From Nitrospira sp. (GTDB lineage Bacteria; Nitrospirota; Nitrospiria; Nitrospirales; Nitrospiraceae): a stretch of 34,211 bases of DNA. Under the pieces are notes generated by a model that was not told where the DNA came from, searched no databases, and saw nothing but the letters and a program-made list of their open reading frames with translations. Below are positions 1 through 7,154 of this stretch, in pieces. The stretch is from positions 1 through 34,211 of the forward strand of contig JAHBWQ010000020.1 in NCBI GenBank assembly GCA_019636915.1. Reading direction: 5' to 3'. A program made the translations under genes and the position numbers. The first letter of the stretch is position 1, and every line of letters begins with the position of its first letter.

Positions 1-399
1 GTAGCCGATATCAATGTATGGAGAAAATACACCCGTCCTCCCCAGGGGAGCACCGGCCATGAGTTCAATGGTGGCCACGCCCAGCTTCGACGTTGGTTTA
101 CTGTTATCGGCATTGTTGTACTCGGCTTCGACGATGATACGCGTCGAGACCGGGACGTGCTTCATATCCTGAATGTCAGTCCACTCTTTATCTTCTGGAA
201 ATCGGAATCCGTTCATCCGAAAACTTTGACCTGTTTGGTTGAGTTTTGGCAAGGCCTGATGACAGGTGGAACAGCCTTTTTCGGTTTGTCGGCTGAATGC
301 CGGAATGGCGGCAGCCTCCCGTGGTGTGAGGGCAGCCAATACGATGGACTCCGCGGCGATCAGCACGACCGCATATGCGAATCTTCTCCCCAGTTGCAT
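1..399 (-). CDS. exported cytochrome c-type protein, 3' end cut by window edge
   Basis: The reading frame runs open from an ATG at 399 to the window edge, giving the first 133 residues with no stop. Residues 1 to about 32 form a signal peptide with a basic start and a hydrophobic core ending in alanines. A single CSTCH haem-attachment motif lies at residues 43-47, followed by a stretch resembling small haem domains fused to a larger periplasmic or barrel part (the NGFRFP and VSTRIIVEAEYNN segments). The residues after about 80 have alternating hydrophobic character that could begin a beta-barrel or beta-sandwich. It lies 33 bases downstream of the small cytochrome c gene on the same strand, so the two are probably one operon. 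The role is likely periplasmic or outer-membrane electron transfer. The family is not identified. Confidence 0.75.
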   Translation of the reverse strand, partial: MQLGRRFAYAVVLIAAESIVLAALTPREAAAIPAFSRQTEKGCSTCHQALPKLNQTGQSFRMNGFRFPEDKEWTDIQDMKHVPVSTRIIVEAEYNNADNSKPTSKLGVATIELMAGAPLGRTGVFSPYIDIGY

Positions 400-432
400 G
401 AGGTTTCCTTTCTTGTTCAAGATCCTGGACTA

Positions 433-852
433 TTACCGTGTGAAGGTCCGGATGTAGTGAACCAGTGCCCACATCTGTTCTTCAGACAGTTTCTTCTTGT
501 AGGGGCCCATCTCCGTGGCCTCCGGATCGCTGCCGTTGGCGATGATCCAGAACAGTTGCCCATCGGGGATTTTCTCCATCACGGTTTTGTTCGTATAGTT
601 CCGGGGTTTGACATCCAGGCCTTTCGTCGCTGACCCTCTACCGTCGCCTTTGTCGCCGTGACATTTGCTGCATTTGGTTTCATACAGGCTAGGGGCTTCT
701 TTCACCGTATCTGCAGTCGGAGGGACAGGGTTTGCCATCTTCAAGAAGGCCTCAGGGGCCACTGGAGTCTGAAAATCTCCGGCAATTCCTGCTGTCGGCC
801 ATGCCAGAATCGCGATGCCTAATACGGTAAGACCTTTATGTACTGTGCTCAT
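433..852 (-). CDS. small periplasmic mono-haem cytochrome c
   Basis: This 139-residue protein has an N-terminal signal peptide ending near residue 24. A class I cytochrome c domain follows, with CSKCH at residues 61-65 and a probable axial methionine in ATEMGPY (Met115). The C-terminal helix ALVHYIRTF matches the usual final helix of cytochrome c/cbb3-type domains. I chose the ATG at 852 because AGGAG lies about 7 bases before it; a longer open frame upstream has no signal-peptide logic. It most likely carries electrons in the periplasm. It is probably co-transcribed with the truncated cytochrome gene just downstream. A Fur-like palindrome lies about 110 bases upstream. Confidence 0.9.
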   Translation of the reverse strand: MSTVHKGLTVLGIAILAWPTAGIAGDFQTPVAPEAFLKMANPVPPTADTVKEAPSLYETKCSKCHGDKGDGRGSATKGLDVKPRNYTNKTVMEKIPDGQLFWIIANGSDPEATEMGPYKKKLSEEQMWALVHYIRTFTR

Positions 853-1363
853 GTTATGCTCCTTTGGCTGCGAGAGACCCACCGTGACCACGCCGCATTG
901 ATTGCGACTCCATGATCATTGCGGTGCTGTCCACCCGGTGGCTGAATCAATTCATTGGAAATGAGAATACTTCTCAACTTGTCAGCGATTTTCTACCTGA
1001 ATGGGCTAAGCGAGGGCCATGTTTAACGACCGGGTGTATATGTTTGTTTTCCGTATAACTAAGTATTTATTCGAGAGGGATGTTCGAGGGGAATCGGTAT
1101 CAATCTGGCAATGAAGCAATGGCTGTTGCAGAGATTTGACCTTGCTCGAGGGCGAGGGCCATTCGACGATTGGGGAGTGCGGAACGATTGAGAGTGGGCG
1201 TTAGGAGAGATCAATAGAGACCAAGAAGGGCAGCGATGGCTGGCATTCATTGTCAGGAGCCCATGTGAACCGCCTGGTTGCAGCGGGGCAGTGCCCCCAT
1301 CCCACCTGCAACCTCGATATCTCTGACAGCGACAGAGATCAACAGATGGTTTTTCATATTCTG
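853..1363. other. long non-coding interval with a nested inverted repeat
   Basis: I see no convincing gene in this interval. The one minus-strand open frame (1059-1250) has no ribosome binding site and an unnatural composition. It holds the Fur-like dyad at 962-976. Near 1276-1313 is a nested hairpin: outer arms GGTTGCAG (1276-1283) and CTGCAACC (1306-1313) enclose inner arms GGGGC (1285-1289) and GCCCC (1293-1297). That structure follows the 3' end of the AraC-type gene and may act as its terminator, although no T-run follows. Confidence 0.5.
962..976. promoter_or_regulatory. Fur-like palindrome upstream of cytochrome c gene
   Basis: The 15-base sequence TGAGAATACTTCTCA is a perfect 6-3-6 dyad. 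It matches the classical 7-1-7 Fur box (TGATAATNATTATCA) at 11 of 14 informative positions. It lies about 110 bases upstream of the cytochrome gene that starts at 852. A fur gene is present in this window at 16348-16779. Binding is inferred. Confidence 0.4.
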
Positions 1364-2164
1364 CTAATCCGATGGGAAGCGGTGGGTCTCTTGGGTCGAT
1401 GAGAATTGGGCTCGGAGTGGGCGCCGCCGAGTCTTAGTCGTGCGAAACGCACGTGGAGATTGTCCCGTTGAGCGCTTGAAGAAATGACTGAATGTAAACT
1501 GGTCGCTGAATCCAAGGGCATCAGCGATTTCTGCGACCGATTTGTCGGTAGTCTTCAGCAATGCGGCGGCGCGTTCAGTTCTCCGGCGTTTCAGATAACA
1601 CGAGAACGATTCTCCCACGGTGGAACGAAAGAGATCGGAGCAATACTTTTCCGAATACCCTAAAAAACGTGCCAAGGTTTTCAGTGTCGGACCGGTATGA
1701 AGGGTTCGGTTTATAAAAGTGACAATGGTATCCGCCAAATCTGTCGGATCGTGTGCTAAAAGATGGGAAAAAGTAAGTGCGCGCGACAGGTTGAAGAGAC
1801 GGCAGACTGCTGAGAGAAATTCATGTTGCGTTGTGGCATTGGAAAGCTGCTCGGCAGATTGGGGATCCTGCCGAGAGAGTTCTTCCATGAGGCGGCGCAA
1901 GCGGTCGGTAATCGCCGGATCGGTCGTGGTGTGACTCATCCAAGTGGGGAGCTGTGGACGGGCGAGAGAGATGGCCTGACCACCTGGGTCGAGAGGAAGA
2001 GGACTATGTGAGAAGTCACAGTCAATTGTCGATTCCATTCGTTCGGGTACATGATGACCATAGAATGCTATAGCATCAAGGCCTTTCTTCAGGTCATCTA
2101 CGGATCTTTCCCGAGACATCTTCTTCTTTCTGGTATTTGTAGGCATGGCGAACGTGTTTGGCAT
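1364..2164 (-). CDS. AraC/XylS-family transcriptional regulator
   Basis: This 266-residue protein ends in a typical AraC double helix-turn-helix domain, about residues 160-250. Its first recognition region contains LKTLARFLGYSEKYCSDLF. The second contains SVAEIADALGFSDQFTFSHF, followed by KRSTGQSPRAFR, the canonical end of the fold. The N-terminal half has no cupin signature I can recognise and may be a different sensor. AAGG lies about 9 bases before the ATG at 2164. An internal ATG at the MSRERS position, after a purine-rich run, is an alternative start. The gene stands alone, with non-coding DNA on both sides, so its target is not obvious. Confidence 0.9.
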   Translation of the reverse strand: MPNTFAMPTNTRKKKMSRERSVDDLKKGLDAIAFYGHHVPERMESTIDCDFSHSPLPLDPGGQAISLARPQLPTWMSHTTTDPAITDRLRRLMEELSRQDPQSAEQLSNATTQHEFLSAVCRLFNLSRALTFSHLLAHDPTDLADTIVTFINRTLHTGPTLKTLARFLGYSEKYCSDLFRSTVGESFSCYLKRRRTERAAALLKTTDKSVAEIADALGFSDQFTFSHFFKRSTGQSPRAFRTTKTRRRPLRAQFSSTQETHRFPSD

Positions 2165-2260
2165 TTACGCTGCCTTGAATGAGCGAGTGCCTGGTGGATT
2201 CGGTTTAGGACAGAGAATGTAGTCGGTGGTTCTTCATGTTGGCCCGGCACTCATCTGATC

Positions 2261-2303
2261 CGAAAAACACAGAGCCAATGGCTGGTGAACAACCATGGGC
2301 TCT
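2261..2303 (-). terminator. Rho-independent terminator after the small zinc-ribbon gene
   Basis: On the minus strand AGAGCCCATGG (2303-2293) pairs with CCATTGGCTCT (2281-2271) with one mismatch. The stem is followed by GTGTTTTT. It lies about 150 bases beyond the stop of the gene at 2451-2624 on the same strand. Confidence 0.65.
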
Positions 2304-2450
2304 GGACTCTCAGTCCTTTGGCCGTGTGTGTAATAAGCGATTATGCGAATCAGCGATCAGATCATGAGAGGCATTTGTCTTAGGTGCAGGTCCTCCATGA
2401 GTAGGCTGTGTGCTAGAAAATCGAGAGGTTGCGAAACCAATATGTCGTTT

Positions 2451-2624
2451 CTATGAGTAGGGAAAGGTTTTGAGCCATGCTTTCAATCGTCGTGTCTTGA
2501 GGGATTTGGCGAGTCCCCTAGTACGTCCTCGGTGCCGTTGGAACGTTCGACACTTGATGCACCAGAGCAGGGGATTGTGATGGCCTATTGGTTCATTGCA
2601 GCGGAGACAGATTAAGACGTGCAT
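2451..2624 (-). CDS. 57-residue zinc-ribbon protein
   Basis: This short frame encodes 57 residues with two CxxC knuckles, CLRC at residues 6-9 and CIKC at 22-25. They are spaced as in a small zinc ribbon that would bind one zinc ion. The C-terminal half is very basic (RHRGRTRGLAKSLKTRR), which suggests contact with nucleic acid. GGAGGT lies about 7 bases before the ATG, a near-perfect ribosome binding site. A T-tailed hairpin follows downstream at 2261-2303. Those two signals and the paired cysteines argue for a real gene despite its length. It is not recognised as a named family. It could be a regulator or a ribosome-associated factor. Confidence 0.65.
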   Translation of the reverse strand: MHVLICLRCNEPIGHHNPLLWCIKCRTFQRHRGRTRGLAKSLKTRRLKAWLKTFPYS

Positions 2625-2703
2625 CGTGCGTACCTCCGGTTGCCGTTGTCATCCACATATGGTACTTACTCCCTTCGCTGGTAGATGAGACAGTGACATC
2701 TGC

Positions 2704-4434
2704 CTATTGATAGTCTTCGTTCAGCGCTTTGAGAAATGCCGCCAGTGGGGCTACATCTTGTCCAGTCAGGCCAATTCCCCCCAGCTCCTGTCCTCCATTT
2801 CGAAGGAGTCCGGCCCGTTGAAGATCGGAGGTCTCTCGATAGAAGTCGACGATCTGTTCGAGTGTGTCGAATTGTCCGTTGTGCATGAACGGAGCAGAAT
2901 GGCCGAGATCGCGGAGGCCTGGCGTCTTAAACCGTGCAATGGCACGGTCGAGTAGCGCTTCATCCATGAGCAGACAGGGCTGTTGGTCATTGCACAGAAG
3001 GGCTCGGATTTTGGCTTGAGGCCGAGGGATATCAGGATTCGCAAAGACGTTCCATATCCCCAGGTCGGTGAGCGAAGGATTCCCTGCTGCGGGAATGGCG
3101 CGGAATGGCTCCAGTGCCGTTGGATGGGTTTCGGTTGCCGGTAGGAATTGGTTGTAGTTCCCGTTGCGACTGGTCAAGGTGGGAATGGCCAGTGCGGTGA
3201 ACTTCCCTGTCCCGTGAATGGCGTCGTATTCCCGTTGTGTGGTGCCGGTATTATGTAGTTTGAAATCCGTAAAGTGCGGCGCCGCATGGCATGCGATGCA
3301 GTTGCCAATTTGGCCTGCGGATAACTCAATCGGTGAGGCTGGGAGTCCTGCCGGTTCAGCCAGGAACATCTTCAAGCCTGCGAGCTCTGTCGCACCAAAC
3401 TCGAACGGCTGAGTGTGAAATTCGAATTGCCCATTAGAGCGATTGGGATTGGATGTCACGAATTGGGGAGAGAAGCCTGGTGCAGAGATGAGCGCTCGGA
3501 GCCGGCGACTATAGGCCAACGGCGACTCATTCGAGTCTGGTTGTTGGGGAAGCCCATTCAGAGCGAGAAAGACATCGAACGGCGAACGGATGGGTTTCCC
3601 AGCTTCCGTGGTTTGTGAAAAGCGGAGCCCGTTGACGTAGGCGGCCACTACTCGAACGACGGCATCGAAGATTTCCTGGTCGGTTCCCGATCCAACAAAC
3701 GTACGGAATTGGGGTGGGAGTCTTAGCTCTTCAGGGATGTTCGGGTTTGTGCCGGTAAACAGAATGCGGTAGGAGAGGCCGGTGTCGGTCAGATCGAAGG
3801 AACCATCGTCTCCTCGGAGGACATTTGCGATGTGCGCAATGGCCTGCGCCTTTTCTCCAGGGAGCCAGCCGAAGTTCCGACCCGTAAAGGTTGCCGCGAT
3901 CAATTCTTCGATCGAACTAAACTCGGCATCGAAGTGGAGTAGGATACCGTCTGGTCTATCGAGAGTCGAATTCACCAGGGGAGGAGAGTTTCTCGGGGCG
4001 TGTGTCTTGCCGTCGGCCCTCGCTGGAATCGGACTGCGGCGCGCAAAATCGGCGTAGGTTCGCATACCTCCGCCCGGAGCGGCTAGGACATCATCAACAA
4101 GGTGGCAAGCACGGCAATTCATCGACATGCCCTTGAATGGTCCTGGATCGATCGGTGCTCCCACGGTTTCGACAGCATCGACGATGACATCGCCGGCGTT
4201 GGGATCGTTGATGTTGCCGCCGTTGTCGAGGAATACCTTGAAGGTCTGGGCGAAGCGTGTTTCGAGAAAGAGCCGCTCACCGACAGCCTCCTCCGCACCG
4301 AGTGTGCCGGTATCGGCAATCGGAGGAGGCGAGCTCCCTCCACCGGAACAGGATACGAGCCCAATGAGGAGAAGGACCGAGGGAAGAAAGCTCAGCGAGA
4401 GCGTTGGTTGCGGTGGAAGGGCCGTAAGACTCAT
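2704..4434 (-). CDS. di-haem cytochrome c peroxidase / MauG-like lipoprotein
   Basis: This 576-residue protein starts with a lipoprotein signal ending in LVSC (Cys29), so it should be anchored to a membrane on the periplasmic side. Two haem motifs, CRACH (residues 107-111) and CIACH (379-383), define the di-haem CcpA/MauG superfamily. Near the C-terminus, PFMHNGQFDTLEQIVDFY is the family's conserved end motif. At 576 residues it is longer than classical CcpA (about 330) and contains insertions, closer to MauG-like or RoxA-type relatives. The start at 4434 was chosen because AAAGGA precedes it and the lipobox then falls at the right place; the open frame itself extends further upstream. The likely role is peroxide reduction or oxidative chemistry with c-type haems. 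The substrate is unknown. Confidence 0.9.
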   Translation of the reverse strand: MSLTALPPQPTLSLSFLPSVLLLIGLVSCSGGGSSPPPIADTGTLGAEEAVGERLFLETRFAQTFKVFLDNGGNINDPNAGDVIVDAVETVGAPIDPGPFKGMSMNCRACHLVDDVLAAPGGGMRTYADFARRSPIPARADGKTHAPRNSPPLVNSTLDRPDGILLHFDAEFSSIEELIAATFTGRNFGWLPGEKAQAIAHIANVLRGDDGSFDLTDTGLSYRILFTGTNPNIPEELRLPPQFRTFVGSGTDQEIFDAVVRVVAAYVNGLRFSQTTEAGKPIRSPFDVFLALNGLPQQPDSNESPLAYSRRLRALISAPGFSPQFVTSNPNRSNGQFEFHTQPFEFGATELAGLKMFLAEPAGLPASPIELSAGQIGNCIACHAAPHFTDFKLHNTGTTQREYDAIHGTGKFTALAIPTLTSRNGNYNQFLPATETHPTALEPFRAIPAAGNPSLTDLGIWNVFANPDIPRPQAKIRALLCNDQQPCLLMDEALLDRAIARFKTPGLRDLGHSAPFMHNGQFDTLEQIVDFYRETSDLQRAGLLRNGGQELGGIGLTGQDVAPLAAFLKALNEDYQ

Positions 4435-4530
4435 GATGGCGCAGGTCCTTTCTTTCGTAGTAAGTGTGTTGTCCGTTCTGTGTTGTATCCATATCCACGG
4501 TTTGCGAGGGGTCAGCATCATTTGTTGGGA

Positions 4531-4563
4531 GGCAAGGGGCCTCGGGAGGCGAGGCCCCTTGCC
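4531..4563 (-). terminator. strong hairpin after the HD-GYP gene
   Basis: GGCAAGGGGCCTC (4531-4543) and GAGGCCCCTTGCC (4551-4563) form a perfect 13-base stem around a 7-base loop. It starts 2 bases after the stop codon of the HD-GYP gene on the minus strand. No real T-run follows, so termination may need help. Confidence 0.65.
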
Positions 4564-4565
4564 TG

Positions 4566-5318
4566 TTACAGTGGGAGGGGTGGGGCCTCCCACTTTGAAG
4601 CCGGCGTAGAGAGTACGCCGGGGGTAAGATCGACCCTCTGTGTTCCGAGAAGGTCCGATGGCTGGTTCCCAAGGAGCTCGATGAGGATGTCAACTACAAC
4701 AGGATCAAACTGAGTGCCTGAGGCGATCCGTAAGATTCGGAGAGCGATGCGATCGCGCAGGGCTCGATTGCGAATCTGTGGCACCTGAATGGCCTCAAAT
4801 GCGTCAGCAACGGCTAGAATTCTCGCTCCCAACGGAATGAACTCTCTCCTGAGACCGTAGGGGTACCCCGATCCATCCCAATGCTCATGGTGATGCGCGA
4901 TCATGGCTGTCGCCTTCCGGAGGAAGGCAAACGGCTCAAGCAAGATAGATCCGAGTCGGGGATGATTCTGAATAGTTGCGTAGGAGTCCGCATCGAGCGG
5001 TTGTCGACTCGTCCGCAGGGGAGCAGGGAGCATCAAGAGACCGATGTCATGGAGGAGAGCAGCCAGCTCCAATTGGTGCAGGACCCCCCTATGCAACCCC
5101 ATGGCTTGTCCAATTTGCATGGTAATGACCGAGGTGGCTTCGCCATGTCCGGCTTGCCAGGGCAGAAGGCGATCCAGTTCCTTCGTCACTTGTCGAACCA
5201 AAATGCTCTCCAAATCACATCGGGATGTCGGAGGAAGATTGAGTCGGTCGATCTTCTGGAGCATGCCTTGAATGGTAAGAACAGCTGGTTTGCCCTGATC
5301 AACGCTATGGATATGCAT
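4566..5318 (-). CDS. HD-GYP domain c-di-GMP phosphodiesterase
   Basis: This 250-residue protein is almost entirely an HD-GYP domain, which hydrolyses cyclic di-GMP. Visible metal-binding and signature residues are His58, the HD pair at 90-91 (LLHDIG), His119 (NHPRLG), the HHHEH run at 142-146, the GYP at 151-153 (DGSGYPYGL) and Asp172 (VADAFEA). The usual lysine after HDIG is a leucine here (HDIGLL). No receiver or sensor domain is attached, so input must come through a partner or the short N-terminal region. AGGAGGT lies 5 bases before the ATG. The gene sits between two hairpin terminators and is probably transcribed alone. Confidence 0.92.
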   Translation of the reverse strand: MHIHSVDQGKPAVLTIQGMLQKIDRLNLPPTSRCDLESILVRQVTKELDRLLPWQAGHGEATSVITMQIGQAMGLHRGVLHQLELAALLHDIGLLMLPAPLRTSRQPLDADSYATIQNHPRLGSILLEPFAFLRKATAMIAHHHEHWDGSGYPYGLRREFIPLGARILAVADAFEAIQVPQIRNRALRDRIALRILRIASGTQFDPVVVDILIELLGNQPSDLLGTQRVDLTPGVLSTPASKWEAPPLPL

Positions 5319-5329
5319 GAGCTACCTCC

Positions 5330-5373
5330 TGAAAAACAAAGAGCCCGAAACCACTTATGTGATTCCGGGCTCT
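5330..5373 (-). terminator. Rho-independent terminator of the flavoprotein operon
   Basis: The arms at 5340-5354 and 5359-5373 form a 15-base stem with two G-T wobbles around a 4-base loop. On the minus strand the stem is followed by TTTGTTTTT. It lies about 50 bases after the stop at 5426 and just upstream of the HD-GYP ribosome binding site. Confidence 0.9.
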
Positions 5374-5425
5374 GGGTGAACAACCGCTGGCCGCTAACGG
5401 GATCTGTGTTTGCTCTATTGTGGAG

Positions 5426-5944
5426 CTACGATTCCGGTGGTCGTTTCCCCCCCATGAGCGGCTGTCCGAGCACCCACATTTCATAGAGTGGAACAACCAT
5501 CATGACCAGAAAGCTTAGTGTCATCAGCGTGTCGCCAGTGAGCATGGAGAGCACAAAAATCGGAGACACGTAGCTGATGAGCCAAGGCGACAGCAGATCA
5601 AGTATGACTCCGCCAAATCCGGCCCAGGTGACGATGGTCTTGAGGGCATGGCTGGCATTGGTCAGGTACATCACATGAATCAAAATCATGAAGACGACCG
5701 GCATGGTGAAGAGGTGGAAATGGGTGATTTCCGCCAACTCTCGAAACGACATAGGCTCGCCGAAAGTGGCATCCGATCCGCGATAGTGTTCGGCAATGCC
5801 TTGTGGTGATAATCCTGTCATGCTATGGGCCCAAAAAAATGAGAAGCAAAATCCAACGAACATCAATAATAAAAACAATGTATAGAGCAACCGGACATGA
5901 CGATCAGAGTCACGCAGCTTAAATGTCCGGTTGAAATTTCTCAT
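5426..5944 (-). CDS. four-helix membrane protein, possible b-type cytochrome
   Basis: This 172-residue protein has four predicted membrane helices, at about residues 17-40, 75-95, 105-127 and 131-158. The segment ITHFHLFTMPVVFMILIHVMY places three histidines at the start and end of helix two, as expected of haem or quinone-site ligands. No named family is recognised. Upstream in-frame starts exist (ATG at 6028, TTG near 5980) but overlap the preceding gene. The ATG at 5944 lies 25 bases after that gene's stop and allows translational coupling, although no clear ribosome binding site is seen. As the last gene of the operon with an FMN-binding protein, it may pass electrons from the quinone pool to the exported flavin. 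That role is inferred. Confidence 0.75.
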   Translation of the reverse strand: MRNFNRTFKLRDSDRHVRLLYTLFLLLMFVGFCFSFFWAHSMTGLSPQGIAEHYRGSDATFGEPMSFRELAEITHFHLFTMPVVFMILIHVMYLTNASHALKTIVTWAGFGGVILDLLSPWLISYVSPIFVLSMLTGDTLMTLSFLVMMVVPLYEMWVLGQPLMGGKRPPES

Positions 5945-5969
5945 GTCTGGGACGCGGGGTCCGCTTCGA

Positions 5970-6641
5970 CTAATTGCCAAATATCGACGGCAGGAAGCCT
6001 TTGTCTCTTTTGGAGACCACCGTGTCACTACCGATTCCAGCCGGCTTCAAATAAAACTCGTCGACCAATACCAGAGCTCGTTTAATTCCGGCGCTCATGG
6101 AACGGACGGACATGGTGGCACCAGAGATGTTGATGATGTCCTTATTGATCCGGACTGGGTCGAGGACGGACTTGCCTTCATATTGTGCATTAAACCGCTT
6201 CTGCCGAACCTCACTACCGCGCGCTTCACGAAACACAAGCAGTTCAACATCGGACACCAATCCTTTGTTATCCACGCCGACCATGTAGGTCATCGGTTTG
6301 TGCTTGCCGATCGTATTCTGGACGAGGGCATAGCCGTCGATTTGTGATCCGGTTTCCCCGATATACACTTCAAAGGATTCTTCAGGAAACTTCCAGCCGA
6401 TACGCTCCTCGATCTGAGTTTTTTTCTCGGGATTTAGTCTGATGATCTCTTTTCGGACGCGTTCGGATTTCGGGAGCATGAGCTTCAGACTCTCGTCTTC
6501 TTTGAGATAGACCTCAGCCATATTCATCTCTTGATCGGTGAGAAAGCGTTTCAGGTCGGTATCCCAAATACGCTCAGCTCCAATCGAGGGGGTAGGGATT
6601 AGAGATATGATGATCAATAAGCACAAAAGGCTGATACTCAT
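5970..6641 (-). CDS. exported FMN-binding domain protein with flavinylation motif
   Basis: This 223-residue protein has a signal peptide (about residues 1-22) and a C-terminal FMN_bind domain as in NqrC, RnfG and related exported flavoproteins. The covalent-attachment motif SGATMS is intact, with Thr176 as the residue expected to carry FMN. Earlier segments (LVQNTIGKHKPMTYMVGVDNKGLVSDVELLVFRE) match the domain's conserved strands. An ApbE enzyme that performs this modification is encoded at 9668-10693. The ATG at 6641 overlaps the previous gene's TGA as ATGA, a coupling arrangement. A GTG at 6656 would add five residues but spoils the signal peptide start. It likely acts in the periplasm as a one- or two-electron carrier. 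Confidence 0.9.
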   Translation of the reverse strand: MSISLLCLLIIISLIPTPSIGAERIWDTDLKRFLTDQEMNMAEVYLKEDESLKLMLPKSERVRKEIIRLNPEKKTQIEERIGWKFPEESFEVYIGETGSQIDGYALVQNTIGKHKPMTYMVGVDNKGLVSDVELLVFREARGSEVRQKRFNAQYEGKSVLDPVRINKDIINISGATMSVRSMSAGIKRALVLVDEFYLKPAGIGSDTVVSKRDKGFLPSIFGN

Positions 6642-7093
6642 GGGTTGGTTCCGCACCCTTTCTCTTTGATTCGAGCATTGAGTTTATCTGTGATCTCGTC
6701 CATTACTTCCTCGGAAGGCTCTACTGGCCACCATTTTGCTGCTTGCTGAGAGGCACCACCCCTCGCGTGCCAACGTTGCCGAATCTCAAGGACATTGACC
6801 GAGGACTGGCCATTGTTGTCCCTGACGATCACTGTCAACCGGGCTCGTTCACGATTGCCGAATCCCTCGCGTCCAAAGATCCCATAGGGACGGTTTTTCC
6901 CTTCCATCTCGATCCATGCCGTTTCGATCGTTCCAGTACGTTTGTTTTCTGATGTGACTGAGTAGCCTTTCATGGTGTCCAACGTTGTGTCCCAGACGGT
7001 ATCGTAGGAGCAGAGGAATGTATGATCACGGCTTCCACTCAATGAGGCACAGGCTGTTAATGCTAAAACGGGGAGGAGAACAATTACACGCAT
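6638..7093 (-). CDS. hypothetical exported lipoprotein
   Basis: This 151-residue protein begins with a classical lipoprotein signal, MRVIVLLPVLALTAC, with the lipidated cysteine at residue 15. The mature part (VWDTTLDTMKGYSVTSENKRTGTIET) has the pattern seen in small envelope lipoproteins of the BamC/NlpB-like type. I cannot assign a family with certainty. The ATG at 7093 gives the lipobox and has AGGA about 9 bases upstream. The longer frame upstream overlaps the barrel gene and lacks a signal peptide. Its stop overlaps the start of the FMN-binding gene by four bases. It probably helps assemble or anchor the neighbouring outer-membrane or flavoprotein parts. Confidence 0.8.
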   Translation of the reverse strand: MRVIVLLPVLALTACASLSGSRDHTFLCSYDTVWDTTLDTMKGYSVTSENKRTGTIETAWIEMEGKNRPYGIFGREGFGNRERARLTVIVRDNNGQSSVNVLEIRQRWHARGGASQQAAKWWPVEPSEEVMDEITDKLNARIKEKGCGTNP

Positions 7094-7154
7094 GAGTTGG
7101 TTCCTATCACATTGTATGTTTGGGAGGCCGGAAGAACCGGCCTCCACGCACTCC

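Noticed and set aside
1059..1250. 63-residue minus-strand open frame
   Set aside because: No ribosome binding site and low-complexity, arginine/serine-rich composition typical of chance frames.
4102..4713. 203-residue plus-strand open frame
   Set aside because: It lies opposite the di-haem peroxidase and HD-GYP genes and runs through the terminator hairpin; a shadow frame.
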